Under the pieces are notes generated by a model. That model saw only the letters and a list, made by a program, of their open reading frames with translations, had not been told where the DNA came from and did not search any database. Both the position numbers and the translations under genes were made by a program. From the NCBI GenBank assembly GCA_031278135.1, contig JAITKY010000115.1, forward strand, positions 1 to 6,275: DNA of 6,275 nt, written 5' to 3'. Numbering within the stretch: position 1 is the stretch's first letter; every line of letters begins with the position of its first letter. Positions 1 to 6,275 of the stretch are shown in pieces. This stretch comes from Prevotellaceae bacterium. GTDB lineage: Bacteria; Bacteroidota; Bacteroidia; Bacteroidales; UBA932.

Positions 1-99
1 AAGTTGAAACATGCGCCTTTCATTCGTAAAAAATATGTAGTCCCCAAATTGCAAAATTTAAAAAATCGAAATATTGAGATTCTGGATAATACCAGCTGA
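1..99 (+). CDS. Possible C-terminal end of an unidentified gene (partial, 5' end outside window)
   Basis: Frame 1 is open from the first base to a TGA at 97-99 and would give 32 residues ending in ...IEILDNTS. The peptide is rich in Lys, Arg and Asn (for example PFIRKKYVVP) and has no motif I recognise. The other two plus frames close within this stretch (a stop at about base 5 in one and at 33-35 in the other). The opposite strand is also open here, so openness alone is weak evidence. If real, this is the tail of a gene entering from the left, and it would be the only gene here that ends in TGA apart from the internal TGA at 830. No function can be proposed. Confidence 0.35.
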   Translation, partial: KLKHAPFIRKKYVVPKLQNLKNRNIEILDNTS

Positions 100-120
100 T
101 TGTTCGCAATGTGGGGTAAA

Positions 121-147
121 GTCGTGCAGCGACAACACTTTAAAGTG
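121..147. other. Adjacent inverted repeat and perfect 12-bp palindrome in the intergenic region
   Basis: GTCG-N5-CGAC (121-133) could form a small hairpin. Two bases later comes the perfect 12-bp palindrome CACTTTAAAGTG (136-147). They lie 22-48 bases after the possible gene end at 99 and about 70 bases before the candidate promoter at 215-222. Possible roles are an operator for a dimeric regulator or part of a weak terminator for the upstream gene. No uninterrupted T-run follows directly (the next bases are GAAACC, then a T-rich stretch at 157-170), so a classical terminator is not convincing. Confidence 0.3.
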
Positions 148-214
148 GAAACCTCATATCTTATTTATTTCCCGTTTCTTAAAGATTAATTACAAAAAGA
201 TAAAATATTAACAT

Positions 215-222
215 TATATTTG
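215..222 (+). promoter_or_regulatory. Candidate Bacteroidetes -7 promoter element upstream of the secreted-protein gene
   Basis: TATATTTG at 215-222 fits the TAnnTTTG -7 consensus used by the primary sigma factor in Bacteroidetes. A start a few bases downstream would leave an AT-rich leader of about 35-40 nt before the ATG at 266. I see no good TTTG-type -33 element at the expected distance upstream, which lowers confidence. The leader has no strong Shine-Dalgarno site; AAAGG at 250-254 is 11 nt upstream of the ATG. This is normal for the phylum. Confidence 0.5.
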
Positions 223-829
223 CGCAATTAAAATAATGTATAATTAATAAAAGGTATTTAATATAATGAAACATTTTATGATTTTTATGTTGTTTTTTGT
301 AACATTTCCGCTTTTCGCGCAGATCGAAATAGTGCGGGACGAAACAACAAAACAGGCTTATGTTAAGGTTGAGCCGTTGAAGCCTGATGTAAAAGAGTAT
401 GAGCCTTTTATCTGGAAGTCGGAAACGTCCGGCGACTGTCCGTTTACGCAGTCGAATGCGTACAGTCAGATAAAATTTTTGGGTGTCAAAAGCGGATTTC
501 ATTTTGCCGACACATGGTATCCGACCTGGGGAGACGACGATCTATCGTATTCGCCATATACCGATGGCGTATGCTGGCGGTTGGATGGCAGTACGGAGAG
601 AAGCTGGAGTATGGGCGAAACGGCTACCACCGGTCATGCGGTGATTGAAGGCGACGATCCCTTAAATTTAGTTATTTACAGTCTGGGGACACAGGTAGCT
701 TCGTCGAAACCTTACGAAGGAAGATATCCCTGCGGCAGTCTGATGCACAACGGCGTCTGGTATTACGGGACATACTGTCTCGGACCTTCGGGAAGTGCAA
801 AGTACGGCGATATGGTATATAACTGGCCC

Positions 830-832
830 TGA
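830..832 (+). other. In-frame TGA (codon 189) inside the secreted-protein gene
   Basis: The reading is AAC TGG CCC TGA CTG GGA CCT, that is N-W-P-stop-L-G-P. The same frame continues to 1573 with convincing protein sequence. A single transition (TGG to TGA) from Trp would explain it, as would one-step changes from Arg, Gly, Ser, Leu or Cys codons. The base after the stop is C, and UGA-C is known as a comparatively leaky termination context in several systems. Confidence 0.85.
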
Positions 833-838
833 CTGGGA

Positions 839-873
839 CCTTTTGTCGGATTCAGAATATCCACCGACAAAGG
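839..873 (+). other. Potential RNA stem-loop just downstream of the internal TGA
   Basis: CCTTTTGTCGG (839-849) can pair with CCGACAAAGG (864-873), giving a 10-bp helix with one bulged U and a 14-nt loop (850-863). The stem begins 6 nt after the TGA. Up to two extra A-U pairs could form inside the loop (850-851 with 859-860). Structures this close to a stop codon can promote readthrough or selenocysteine insertion. Against the selenocysteine case, the loop does not begin with a G as usual bacterial SECIS elements do. The bases also encode the conserved-looking Asp-box region, so the pairing may be accidental. Confidence 0.4.
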
Positions 874-1584
874 ACGCACGTGGCAAAACTGCCCACATAC
901 GCCCGGAAAGGCTTTGTTCGGTGAAAGCGGCTGGAACGGATATCCCGTGAAAATCGGCTCTCCGCATTTTGTCGATTTCGGCAAAAACATGGAACATTCT
1001 CCCGACGGCAAAGCGTATATGGTTGCCCATGGAGCCGACATCAACGACCCCAAATCCCGTTTCTGGAATGCAAGTTGGATTACGGGCGATAACGTATATC
1101 TGCTCAGGGTTACGCCCTCGGTCGAAAACATCAACGATGCTTCGAAGTGGGAATTTTACGCCGGAAAGGATGCTGCCGGCAATGTCTTGTGGACAAACGA
1201 TTTTTCGCGCATCAAGCCTCTGCTTGAATGGAACAACAATATGGGTTGTGTGACCGTCACCTACAATGCTGCGCTCAAGAAATATCTGATGTGCGTTACC
1301 GACGGCGGAATAACCTGTGCCAAAATGAATACCTACATTCTGGAATCCGATTCACTGACCGGCGAATGGAAACTTGTCAGTTATATGAAAGATTTTGGAA
1401 AACAGGCTTATTTTGTCAATATTCCTTCGAAATATATCAGTCACGACGGGAAAACAATGTGGTTATGGTATTCGGGCAATTTCGCTACAGGCTGGAACGG
1501 TGCGGAGATAAAAGTCAATCCTCCGGACAGTCATTACGGATTAGTGATGCAGAAAATTCAGATCTTAAAATAAGATATACAGTC

Positions 1585-1612
1585 AGTTATCATTCTTGGA
1601 AAAAAAGTTATC
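1585..1612. repeat. Short direct repeat AGTTATC, 21-bp period, upstream of pckA
   Basis: AGTTATC occurs at 1585-1591 and again at 1606-1612, exactly 21 bases apart (about two helical turns). The second copy covers where the -33 element of the pckA promoter would lie. This could be a binding site for a regulator contacting one face of the DNA, but a 7-base repeat in AT-rich sequence can arise by chance. Confidence 0.25.
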
Positions 1613-1633
1613 GTCAATTAAAATAATAATATT

Positions 1634-1641
1634 TACCTTTG
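1634..1641 (+). promoter_or_regulatory. Candidate pckA promoter (-7 element)
   Basis: TACCTTTG at 1634-1641 matches the Bacteroidetes TAnnTTTG consensus. The expected start would leave a leader of roughly 60 nt before the pckA ATG at 1708. The upstream side is AT-rich (1615-1633) with no clear TTTG -33 element. The position between two same-direction genes, with no read-through requirement visible, supports a promoter dedicated to pckA. Confidence 0.6.
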
Positions 1642-1707
1642 CGAGAATTTTTGCTTTTAAGAATTTGAAATAATAAGAATGTATATATTTAAAAATTAGG
1701 ATTAAAA

Positions 1708-3297
1708 ATGGCTAAAGTAGATTTGACAAAGTATGGGATTGACGGCACAATCGAAATCGTGCACAATCCGACTTACGAACAATTTTTCAAAGCAGAGACT
1801 GACCCTGCTAATGAAGGATTTGAGAAAGGAGAATTAACCACCACCGGCGCTATCTCGGTGAAAACCGGAGTGTTCACCGGACGTTCTCCAAAAGACCGCT
1901 ACATCGTAAAAGATTCTGTAACGGGAAATACAATCTGGTGGGATGGAAATATCAACAAACCCGTCGGAGTAGATGTGTGGAACGACCTGAAAACTCTATC
2001 GTTAAAACAATTAAATACAGCGAAAAAACTGTATGTAGTCGATACTTTCTGCGGTACAAACGTTGATACCCGCATGAAAGTCCGTTTTATTATGGAAGTT
2101 GCATGGCAAGCGCATTTTGTTACCAACATGTTTATCCGCCCGTCGCTGTACGAGCTGGAGCATTACGGTGAACCCGATTTCGTTGTGTTTAACTCGTCGA
2201 AAATAACAAATCCGAACTGGAAGGAACACAAACTTAATTCCGAAGTGTTTGTACTTTTCAATCTGACAGAAAAAGAACAGATTATCGGCGGTACATGGTA
2301 TGGCGGCGAAATGAAAAAAGGTATGTTCTCGATGATGAACTATTATCTTCCGTTGAAAGGAATGGCTTCGATGCACTGCTCGGCAAATGTCGGTGACAAA
2401 GGCGATGTCGCCATATTCTTCGGACTTTCGGGAACAGGAAAAACAACACTTTCCGCCGACCCGAAACGTTACTTAATCGGCGACGACGAACACGGATGGG
2501 ACGATAACGGAGTGTTCAACTATGAAGGCGGTTGCTATGCTAAAGTCATAAACCTCAGTGAAGAAAACGAACCCGACATTTGGAGAGCAATCAAACGCGA
2601 CGCTTTATTGGAAAACGTTGTTGTCAAAGAAGACGGAACTCCCGACTATGCCGACGGTTCGATTACCGAAAATACTCGCGTTTCGTATCCTATCTATCAC
2701 ATCAACAAGATTGTACTTCCTTCGAAAGCAGGACATGCGAGCAAAATTGTGTATCTCTCCGCCGACGCGTTCGGAGTGTTGCCTCCCGTTTCGATACTCG
2801 ACGAATCGCAGGCTCAGTATCATTTCCTTTGCGGTTACACATCGAAACTTGCAGGAACAGAACGCGGTATCGTTGAACCGCTACCTTCGTTTTCACCGGC
2901 ATTCGGCGAAGCGTTCCTCACTTTGCACCCAACAAAATACGCTAACACTCTCGGCGGCAAAATGAAAAAACACGGAGCAAAAGCATATCTTGTCAATACG
3001 GGATGGAACGGTACAGGCAAACGTATTTCGTTGAAAGACACTCGCGCAATCATCGATGCAATCATCGACGGCTCTATCGAAAAAGCGGAAACAGCAAAGA
3101 TACCCATTTTGAATCTTACCGTTCCCCAAAAATTGGACAACGTATCTGATATACTTGACCCAAGAAGCACATACGCCGATGTAGCCGAGTGGGAAAAGAA
3201 AGCAAGAAGCCTTGCCTCCAAATATATCAAAAACTTTGAACAATACACTGACACTCCTGAGGGTAAAGCGTTAATAAGCGCCGGACCTCAACTATAG
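1708..3297 (+). CDS. pckA: Phosphoenolpyruvate carboxykinase (ATP)
   Basis: This cytosolic enzyme converts oxaloacetate plus ATP to phosphoenolpyruvate, CO2 and ADP. It is the entry step of gluconeogenesis, and in many gut Bacteroidetes it can run in reverse to fix CO2 towards succinate. At 529 aa it matches the usual ~530-540 aa of the ATP-type family. Visible motifs are the substrate-binding GRSPKDRY (residues 58-65), WYGGEMKKG (197-205) carrying the metal- and substrate-binding lysine, His223, the P-loop GLSGTGKTT (239-247) with Lys245 and Thr246, the kinase-2 metal site LIGDDEHGW (256-264), and ENTR (321-324) with the conserved Arg. The ATG at 1708 is preferred because [11 protein letters not shown] aligns with normal N-termini of the family, and AGGA at 1698-1701 is a weak ribosome site. 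No lesions are seen; it ends in TAG. It has its own candidate promoter and terminator, so it is probably monocistronic. Confidence 0.97.
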   Translation: MAKVDLTKYGIDGTIEIVHNPTYEQFFKAETDPANEGFEKGELTTTGAISVKTGVFTGRSPKDRYIVKDSVTGNTIWWDGNINKPVGVDVWNDLKTLSLKQLNTAKKLYVVDTFCGTNVDTRMKVRFIMEVAWQAHFVTNMFIRPSLYELEHYGEPDFVVFNSSKITNPNWKEHKLNSEVFVLFNLTEKEQIIGGTWYGGEMKKGMFSMMNYYLPLKGMASMHCSANVGDKGDVAIFFGLSGTGKTTLSADPKRYLIGDDEHGWDDNGVFNYEGGCYAKVINLSEENEPDIWRAIKRDALLENVVVKEDGTPDYADGSITENTRVSYPIYHINKIVLPSKAGHASKIVYLSADAFGVLPPVSILDESQAQYHFLCGYTSKLAGTERGIVEPLPSFSPAFGEAFLTLHPTKYANTLGGKMKKHGAKAYLVNTGWNGTGKRISLKDTRAIIDAIIDGSIEKAETAKIPILNLTVPQKLDNVSDILDPRSTYADVAEWEKKARSLASKYIKNFEQYTDTPEGKALISAGPQL

Positions 3298-3323
3298 ATC
3301 ATAATAAATTTATTTAACTTGTT

Positions 3324-3369
3324 ATAAAGTCGCTTCAAATTTACCCCCGAAGCGGCTTTATCTTTTTTT
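3324..3369 (+). terminator. Intrinsic terminator of pckA
   Basis: ATAAAGTCGCTTC (3324-3336) pairs with GAAGCGGCTTTAT (3349-3361), giving a 13-bp stem with a single G-U pair and a 12-nt loop. The stem is followed by C and seven T at 3362-3369. It lies 27 nt after the pckA stop and 6 nt before the stop of the convergent flavoprotein gene. On the minus strand the hairpin has no T-run after it, so it is mainly a plus-strand terminator, though the hairpin itself also faces the minus-strand operon. Confidence 0.9.
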
Positions 3370-3375
3370 GCACAT

Positions 3376-4620
3376 TTATTTCGCTGCCATCACTCCAGCC
3401 AAATATCCTGTCGAAAAAGCGATTTGGAGGTTATATCCGCCGGTATTAGCATCGAGATCAATGACTTCGCCGGCGAAGAACAGGTTTTTAACCAGTGTGG
3501 AACACATTGTTTTTGAGTTTATTTCCTGCAAACTGATTCCGCCGGCTGTTACTATTGCTTCGTCGAAAGATCGAAATCCGGATATGGAATATTTGAAAGC
3601 AAATAAGCCGTTTACAATCTTTTCCATGTCGGAAGATTTGAAATCTGCGAGTTTCCTGTTTGCCGGTATTTGAATCTTTTTTGCAAAAGGAGCGACAAGC
3701 GAAGCAGGCAATAATTTCGTCAATAGATCAGTAACATATCTGTTCGGAAGAGAAGAGATCTCCCGTTCAATCCTGTTTATCAGTTGTTGCCGGTTAAGAG
3801 CCGGCTTGAAATTTATCTGCACAGCTGCTTTTTTGCCGTCCATGACAGCATCTACAGCGTTTCTGCTGATTTTCAAAACAATTGGACCATCAATCCCGTA
3901 TACGGTAAATTCCATTTCTCCAAATTCCTTCTGCACAATGCCGCCATCGACAACAAGCATAATCTCCACATTTTTAAGAGAAGCATTAATCGCCTCATAA
4001 TCCTTTAACTCCAAACCGGTTAGCGAAGGTCGCAGAGGAACGATATTGTGTCCTGTGCTGCGTGCAAATTCGTAACCGTCGCCTGTCGAACCTGTTAGAG
4101 GATACGACAATCCTCCGGTCGCGACGATAACCGCACGGGCGGATACATTTACCTGTGTTCCATGATGTTCGTAGCACAATCCTGTTATGGCGCTGTTCTC
4201 CGTAAACAACTGCAAAACCTTTGCCTTACATATTACAGTAGCCTTTTTTTCAGCCTCTTTCACTAACACGCCGGCAACATCCCACGATTTTTGAGATGCG
4301 GGAAAAACTCTGCCGCCACGCTCTTCGACAGTATCAAGACCTGCCGAATTTAAAAACTTCACTAAATCGATGTTCGAAAAATTCTTGAACGAAGGTTTGA
4401 AAAAGCGCGAATCGGGAAATATGTTTTTCAAAAACTCTTCTTCGGGTTTGATATTCGTGATGTTGCAACGTCCTTTACCTGTTATTCTTAATTTACGGGC
4501 GGGTTTTTCCATTTTCTCCAAAAGCAGGATTTTGGCGCCTTTTCCGGCAGCCGCAACAGTCGCTACAAGTCCGGCAGGTCCGGCTCCAACAATAACGATA
4601 TCAAATGTTTCCTTTATCAT
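3376..4620 (-). CDS. NAD(P)/FAD-dependent oxidoreductase, BaiN/YhiN (HI0933-like) flavoprotein
   Basis: This is a cytosolic flavoprotein of 414 aa, normal for the HI0933-like family. The N-terminal Rossmann motif VGAGPAG (residues 11-17) with Glu35 at the end of the second strand binds the ADP part of FAD. The signature TGKGRCNITN (47-56) is diagnostic of the family. ATGG (167-170) and the C-terminal FAGEVIDLDANTGGYNLQ (382-399) complete the FAD site. The middle (about 190-340) is the family's inserted substrate domain. BaiN itself is linked to bile-acid 7-dehydroxylation in clostridia, but most homologues such as E. coli YhiN have no proven reaction, and nothing here indicates a bile-acid operon, so the substrate is unassigned. 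The ATG at 4620 lies 7 nt after the stop of the upstream metallohydrolase gene, so it is probably the last gene of the manA operon. It ends in TAA, facing the pckA terminator. Confidence 0.93.
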   Translation of the reverse strand: MIKETFDIVIVGAGPAGLVATVAAAGKGAKILLLEKMEKPARKLRITGKGRCNITNIKPEEEFLKNIFPDSRFFKPSFKNFSNIDLVKFLNSAGLDTVEERGGRVFPASQKSWDVAGVLVKEAEKKATVICKAKVLQLFTENSAITGLCYEHHGTQVNVSARAVIVATGGLSYPLTGSTGDGYEFARSTGHNIVPLRPSLTGLELKDYEAINASLKNVEIMLVVDGGIVQKEFGEMEFTVYGIDGPIVLKISRNAVDAVMDGKKAAVQINFKPALNRQQLINRIEREISSLPNRYVTDLLTKLLPASLVAPFAKKIQIPANRKLADFKSSDMEKIVNGLFAFKYSISGFRSFDEAIVTAGGISLQEINSKTMCSTLVKNLFFAGEVIDLDANTGGYNLQIAFSTGYLAGVMAAK

Positions 4621-4627
4621 TTTAACG

Positions 4628-5350
4628 CTAATAAACTCTTGTGCTGTAATTTTTCATTTCTTTTGCCAAAATCTTTGCTTTCCCCGACGTATATCGGTCG
4701 AGAAGTTGCCAAAACTCTTTTTGATGATTTTTTTGAATCGTGTGACACAGTTCATGAAGTATCACATAGTCAATCAAATGGTCGGGGAGATGCATCAGAT
4801 GTAAACTGAGAATTATCGAATTGTCGCCGCCACATTTGCCCCAGAAAGAACGGGTGTTTTTGATGGTCAGACTTTTATATTTAAAATTGTAAACGTTTGT
4901 CCAGTACAGCAACCTGTTGGGCAAATATTCGTGCGCTTCCACTTTCCAGACATGCTCAATAAATTTACGGATAATTAATTGTATTTCTTCGTTTTCGATA
5001 CAGATATCATGAGGATGGTATATATCAAAATGTTTTTCGGATATTTTCAGGTGCATATTTTTTCTGTTGTCGGGAATCAGGTTCATTGTCCTGAATTTAG
5101 TTGAAAATCCGTTTGTTCCGTTGTATATAGTATATTCGCGCTTTACGGAATGTAATTTTTGCAACGATTTTTCGATCCATTTAAAACGCGACTGTACAAG
5201 GATTTCGGCTTCCTTAAACGACAAGCGTTTAGGGACAGAAACAACGACGCTCTTATCATTGTGTACGGAAATTCGCAAACATTTCGCTTTCGTTGATTTT
5301 CGATATTTGATAGCGCCAATTCCTTCTACAACAACTATTCTACTGTCCAT
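4628..5350 (-). CDS. YgjP-like zinc metallohydrolase (DUF45, M48-related)
   Basis: This is a soluble 240-aa protein with no signal peptide or membrane segment, typical in length for the YgjP/DUF45 family. The zinc-binding helix reads HELCH (residues 199-203: His199, Glu200, His203), with His209 in KNHQKEFW as the expected third ligand. Upstream, RSFWGKCGGDNSIILSLHLMHLP (about 167-189) corresponds to the family block R-x-WGxCxxxGxIxLxxxLxxxP. The N-terminal part contains FKWIEKSL (about 56-63), matching the family's WI segment. Homologues are annotated as putative metal-dependent hydrolases; E. coli YgjP has been reported as a UTP pyrophosphatase, which should not be transferred without testing. 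The ATG at 5350 is only 1 nt past the manA stop codon, implying translational coupling. It ends in TAG. The zinc fold is certain enough, but the substrate is not. Confidence 0.9.
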   Translation of the reverse strand: MDSRIVVVEGIGAIKYRKSTKAKCLRISVHNDKSVVVSVPKRLSFKEAEILVQSRFKWIEKSLQKLHSVKREYTIYNGTNGFSTKFRTMNLIPDNRKNMHLKISEKHFDIYHPHDICIENEEIQLIIRKFIEHVWKVEAHEYLPNRLLYWTNVYNFKYKSLTIKNTRSFWGKCGGDNSIILSLHLMHLPDHLIDYVILHELCHTIQKNHQKEFWQLLDRYTSGKAKILAKEMKNYSTRVY

Positions 5351-5351
5351 T

Positions 5352-6275
5352 TTAAGGTATATATACTTCCAGCAATTTTACGTTCTGTTTGGGAATTATG
5401 CTTACCGAGTTGAAAATCGCAGGAATCAAAACTGTTTCGCCCATCGAAATCGTTTCTTCGACTTCATCGTCGCAAACAAGTTTCGCTTTGCCTTCCAGAC
5501 ACATGTAAACCACGAACGAATCTAAACCGGCATAATCCCTGTCTGTCGTTTTCGAAAACGACAGCAGGCTGGTTGTGAAATATTTGCAGTTTGCCAGTCC
5601 GGTTGCCGAATTTTCTTCTGCAACATACTGCGTTTTATATGATTGGTGACATTTGTAATCAATTACATCTTCAGCAAGTTGTACGTGCATTTCGCGGGCT
5701 GTTTTGGGATTGTTTTCCCGTCCCCAGTCGTATATTCGATAAGTAATATCCGAAGTTTGCTGTATTTCGGCAATAAGCAAGCCTTTGCCAATTGCGTGGA
5801 CTCTACCGGCAGGCAAAAAAAATACATCTCCCTTTTTTACATGTTCGACGTTCATAACATCCACAAGACTACCGCTTTGAATTCGTGCGTTAAATTCTTC
5901 CCTGCTCAAATCTTTGTTGAATCCCACATATATCTGCGAATCGTCGGAAGCGTCTATCACATACCACATTTCTGTTTTACCGTAAGCTTTGTGCCGTTTC
6001 AGTGCAACTTCGTCGTCGGGATGGACCTGAACCGACAACCGTTCCGCCGAATCTATCAGTTTGAAAAGCAGTGGCAACTCTATTCCGAATGTTTCATAAA
6101 CCTTATCGCCAACAAGATCTCCCATATACGTCTCGATCAACTCCTGAATGCTGTTGTCTTTCAGAAATCCATTGCTCACAATCGACAAATCGTCTTCCAC
6201 CGAAGACAATTCCCAACTTTCGCCGATAACTTTTTTAGTTTTTTTTCTGCGCTTGAGAACGGTCGAAAGTTTATT
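5352..6275 (-). CDS. manA: Mannose-6-phosphate isomerase, class I (partial, start beyond the window)
   Basis: This cytosolic zinc enzyme interconverts fructose 6-phosphate and mannose 6-phosphate, feeding GDP-mannose/GDP-fucose synthesis or allowing growth on mannose. The frame stays open to the last base, giving 307 visible residues; about 16-18 N-terminal residues (the usual start through the IWGG region) are missing. A TTG at 6209 could be taken as a start, but it is the Leu of the conserved GESWEL block and the upstream residues (NKLSTVLKRR...) continue the family alignment. In visible numbering the zinc ligands are Gln83 and His85 (QVHPDDE), Glu102 (GKTEMWYV) and His160 (PAGRVHAIG). The catalytic arginine region YRIYDWGR follows at 179-186. 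It is a short bacterial type (~325 aa expected) with a C-terminal cupin half. It ends in TAA and is the first visible gene of the manA-ygjP-like-baiN-like operon; its promoter is outside the window. Confidence 0.95.
   Translation of the reverse strand, partial: NKLSTVLKRRKKTKKVIGESWELSSVEDDLSIVSNGFLKDNSIQELIETYMGDLVGDKVYETFGIELPLLFKLIDSAERLSVQVHPDDEVALKRHKAYGKTEMWYVIDASDDSQIYVGFNKDLSREEFNARIQSGSLVDVMNVEHVKKGDVFFLPAGRVHAIGKGLLIAEIQQTSDITYRIYDWGRENNPKTAREMHVQLAEDVIDYKCHQSYKTQYVAEENSATGLANCKYFTTSLLSFSKTTDRDYAGLDSFVVYMCLEGKAKLVCDDEVEETISMGETVLIPAIFNSVSIIPKQNVKLLEVYIP

Larger units (their letters stand above)
266..1573 (+). pseudogene. Secreted Asp-box beta-propeller (glycosidase-like) protein gene interrupted by an in-frame TGA
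   Basis: One reading frame of 435 codons plus a TAA stop is broken only by a TGA at codon 189. Residues 1-19 form a typical Sec signal peptide: MKHF, a hydrophobic core, then LFAQ just before the likely cleavage site, so export to the periplasm or beyond is expected. STDKGRTW at residues 199-206 matches the Asp-box pattern S-x-D-x-G-x-T-W of sialidase-like beta-propellers, and ESDSLTGEWKL near residues 342-352 resembles blade motifs of GH43/GH32-type propellers. A carbohydrate-active or carbohydrate-binding propeller is therefore inferred; substrate and exact family are unknown. The part before the TGA (188 aa) would lack the Asp box and more than half of the propeller. No good restart exists after the TGA: an in-frame TTG at 914 is simply a Leu codon. 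Apart from the TGA there is no frameshift or other stop, and 19 Trp codons are TGG. It could be a recent pseudogene, a base error, or a recoded gene. It lies alone, upstream of pckA in the same direction. Confidence 0.7.

Noticed and set aside
100..265. tRNA or other structured RNA gene in the left intergenic region
   Set aside because: Only short hairpins are visible; there is no cloverleaf, TTCGA-type T-loop or CCA-like end.
179..502. Minus-strand open frame over the promoter and start of the secreted-protein gene
   Set aside because: It crosses an AT-rich promoter region and the opposite-strand signal peptide; its translation is an Arg/Phe/Tyr-rich artefact.
668..1134. Minus-strand open frames across the secreted-protein gene
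   Set aside because: Their translations show no recognisable protein features, and they lie opposite a frame with a signal peptide and Asp box.
266..1573. Genome-wide reassignment of UGA to tryptophan (genetic code 4-like)
   Set aside because: All 10 Trp codons of pckA and the 19 other Trp codons of this gene are TGG, and no other intact gene contains an in-frame TGA. A reassigned code would show many.
914..1573. Separate downstream gene starting at the TTG at 914
   Set aside because: The TTG lies in the same frame as the upstream part, has no promoter or ribosome site, and would start in the middle of the propeller fold after the Asp box. It reads as an ordinary Leu codon.
1574..1633. Intrinsic terminator after the secreted-protein gene
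   Set aside because: The run of A at 1600-1606 has no stable hairpin with a T-run on the plus strand; only the short direct repeat was found.
2558..2965. Plus- and minus-strand open frames inside pckA
   Set aside because: They are shadows of a highly conserved intact pckA. Arg-, Ser- and Cys-rich translations are typical of wrong-frame reading.

Overview
The window looks like a chromosomal segment of a member of the Bacteroidota (Bacteroidetes). Three things point that way. Two upstream regions carry a TAnnTTTG-type -7 promoter element, the genes mostly lack strong Shine-Dalgarno sequences, and the ATP-type PEP carboxykinase and short class I mannose-6-phosphate isomerase read like Bacteroidales proteins. 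The genus cannot be fixed by eye. No insertion sequence, CRISPR array, rRNA or tRNA gene, or phage gene was seen.

Layout, left to right. Bases 1-99 may be the last 32 codons of a plus-strand gene that begins outside the window. An AT-rich gap follows, with small palindromes and a candidate promoter. Bases 266-1573 form one long plus-strand reading frame for a secreted protein with a clear signal peptide and an Asp-box motif typical of beta-propeller enzymes. This frame is cut by a single in-frame TGA at 830-832 and then continues for 246 codons with no other damage. Next, a promoter leads into pckA (1708-3297), an intact ATP-dependent phosphoenolpyruvate carboxykinase that ends at a strong intrinsic terminator (3324-3369).

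The right half is read from the minus strand and converges on pckA. It is a tightly packed set in transcription order: manA (mannose-6-phosphate isomerase, whose first ~16-18 residues lie beyond the right edge), a YgjP/DUF45-type HExxH zinc metallohydrolase starting 1 nt after the manA stop, and a BaiN/YhiN (HI0933-like) flavoprotein starting 7 nt after that. The spacing suggests one transcript, although the three products do not form an obvious pathway. pckA and manA are both central carbohydrate enzymes (gluconeogenesis, and fructose-6-P/mannose-6-P interconversion).

The most interesting feature is the TGA in the secreted-protein gene. A recent nonsense mutation or a base-call error is the simplest explanation. 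The rest of the frame is undamaged, however, and a 10-bp stem with one bulged base starts six bases after the TGA, so recoding should be checked before the gene is dismissed. No convincing new multi-gene system is visible; most of the window is ordinary housekeeping sequence.
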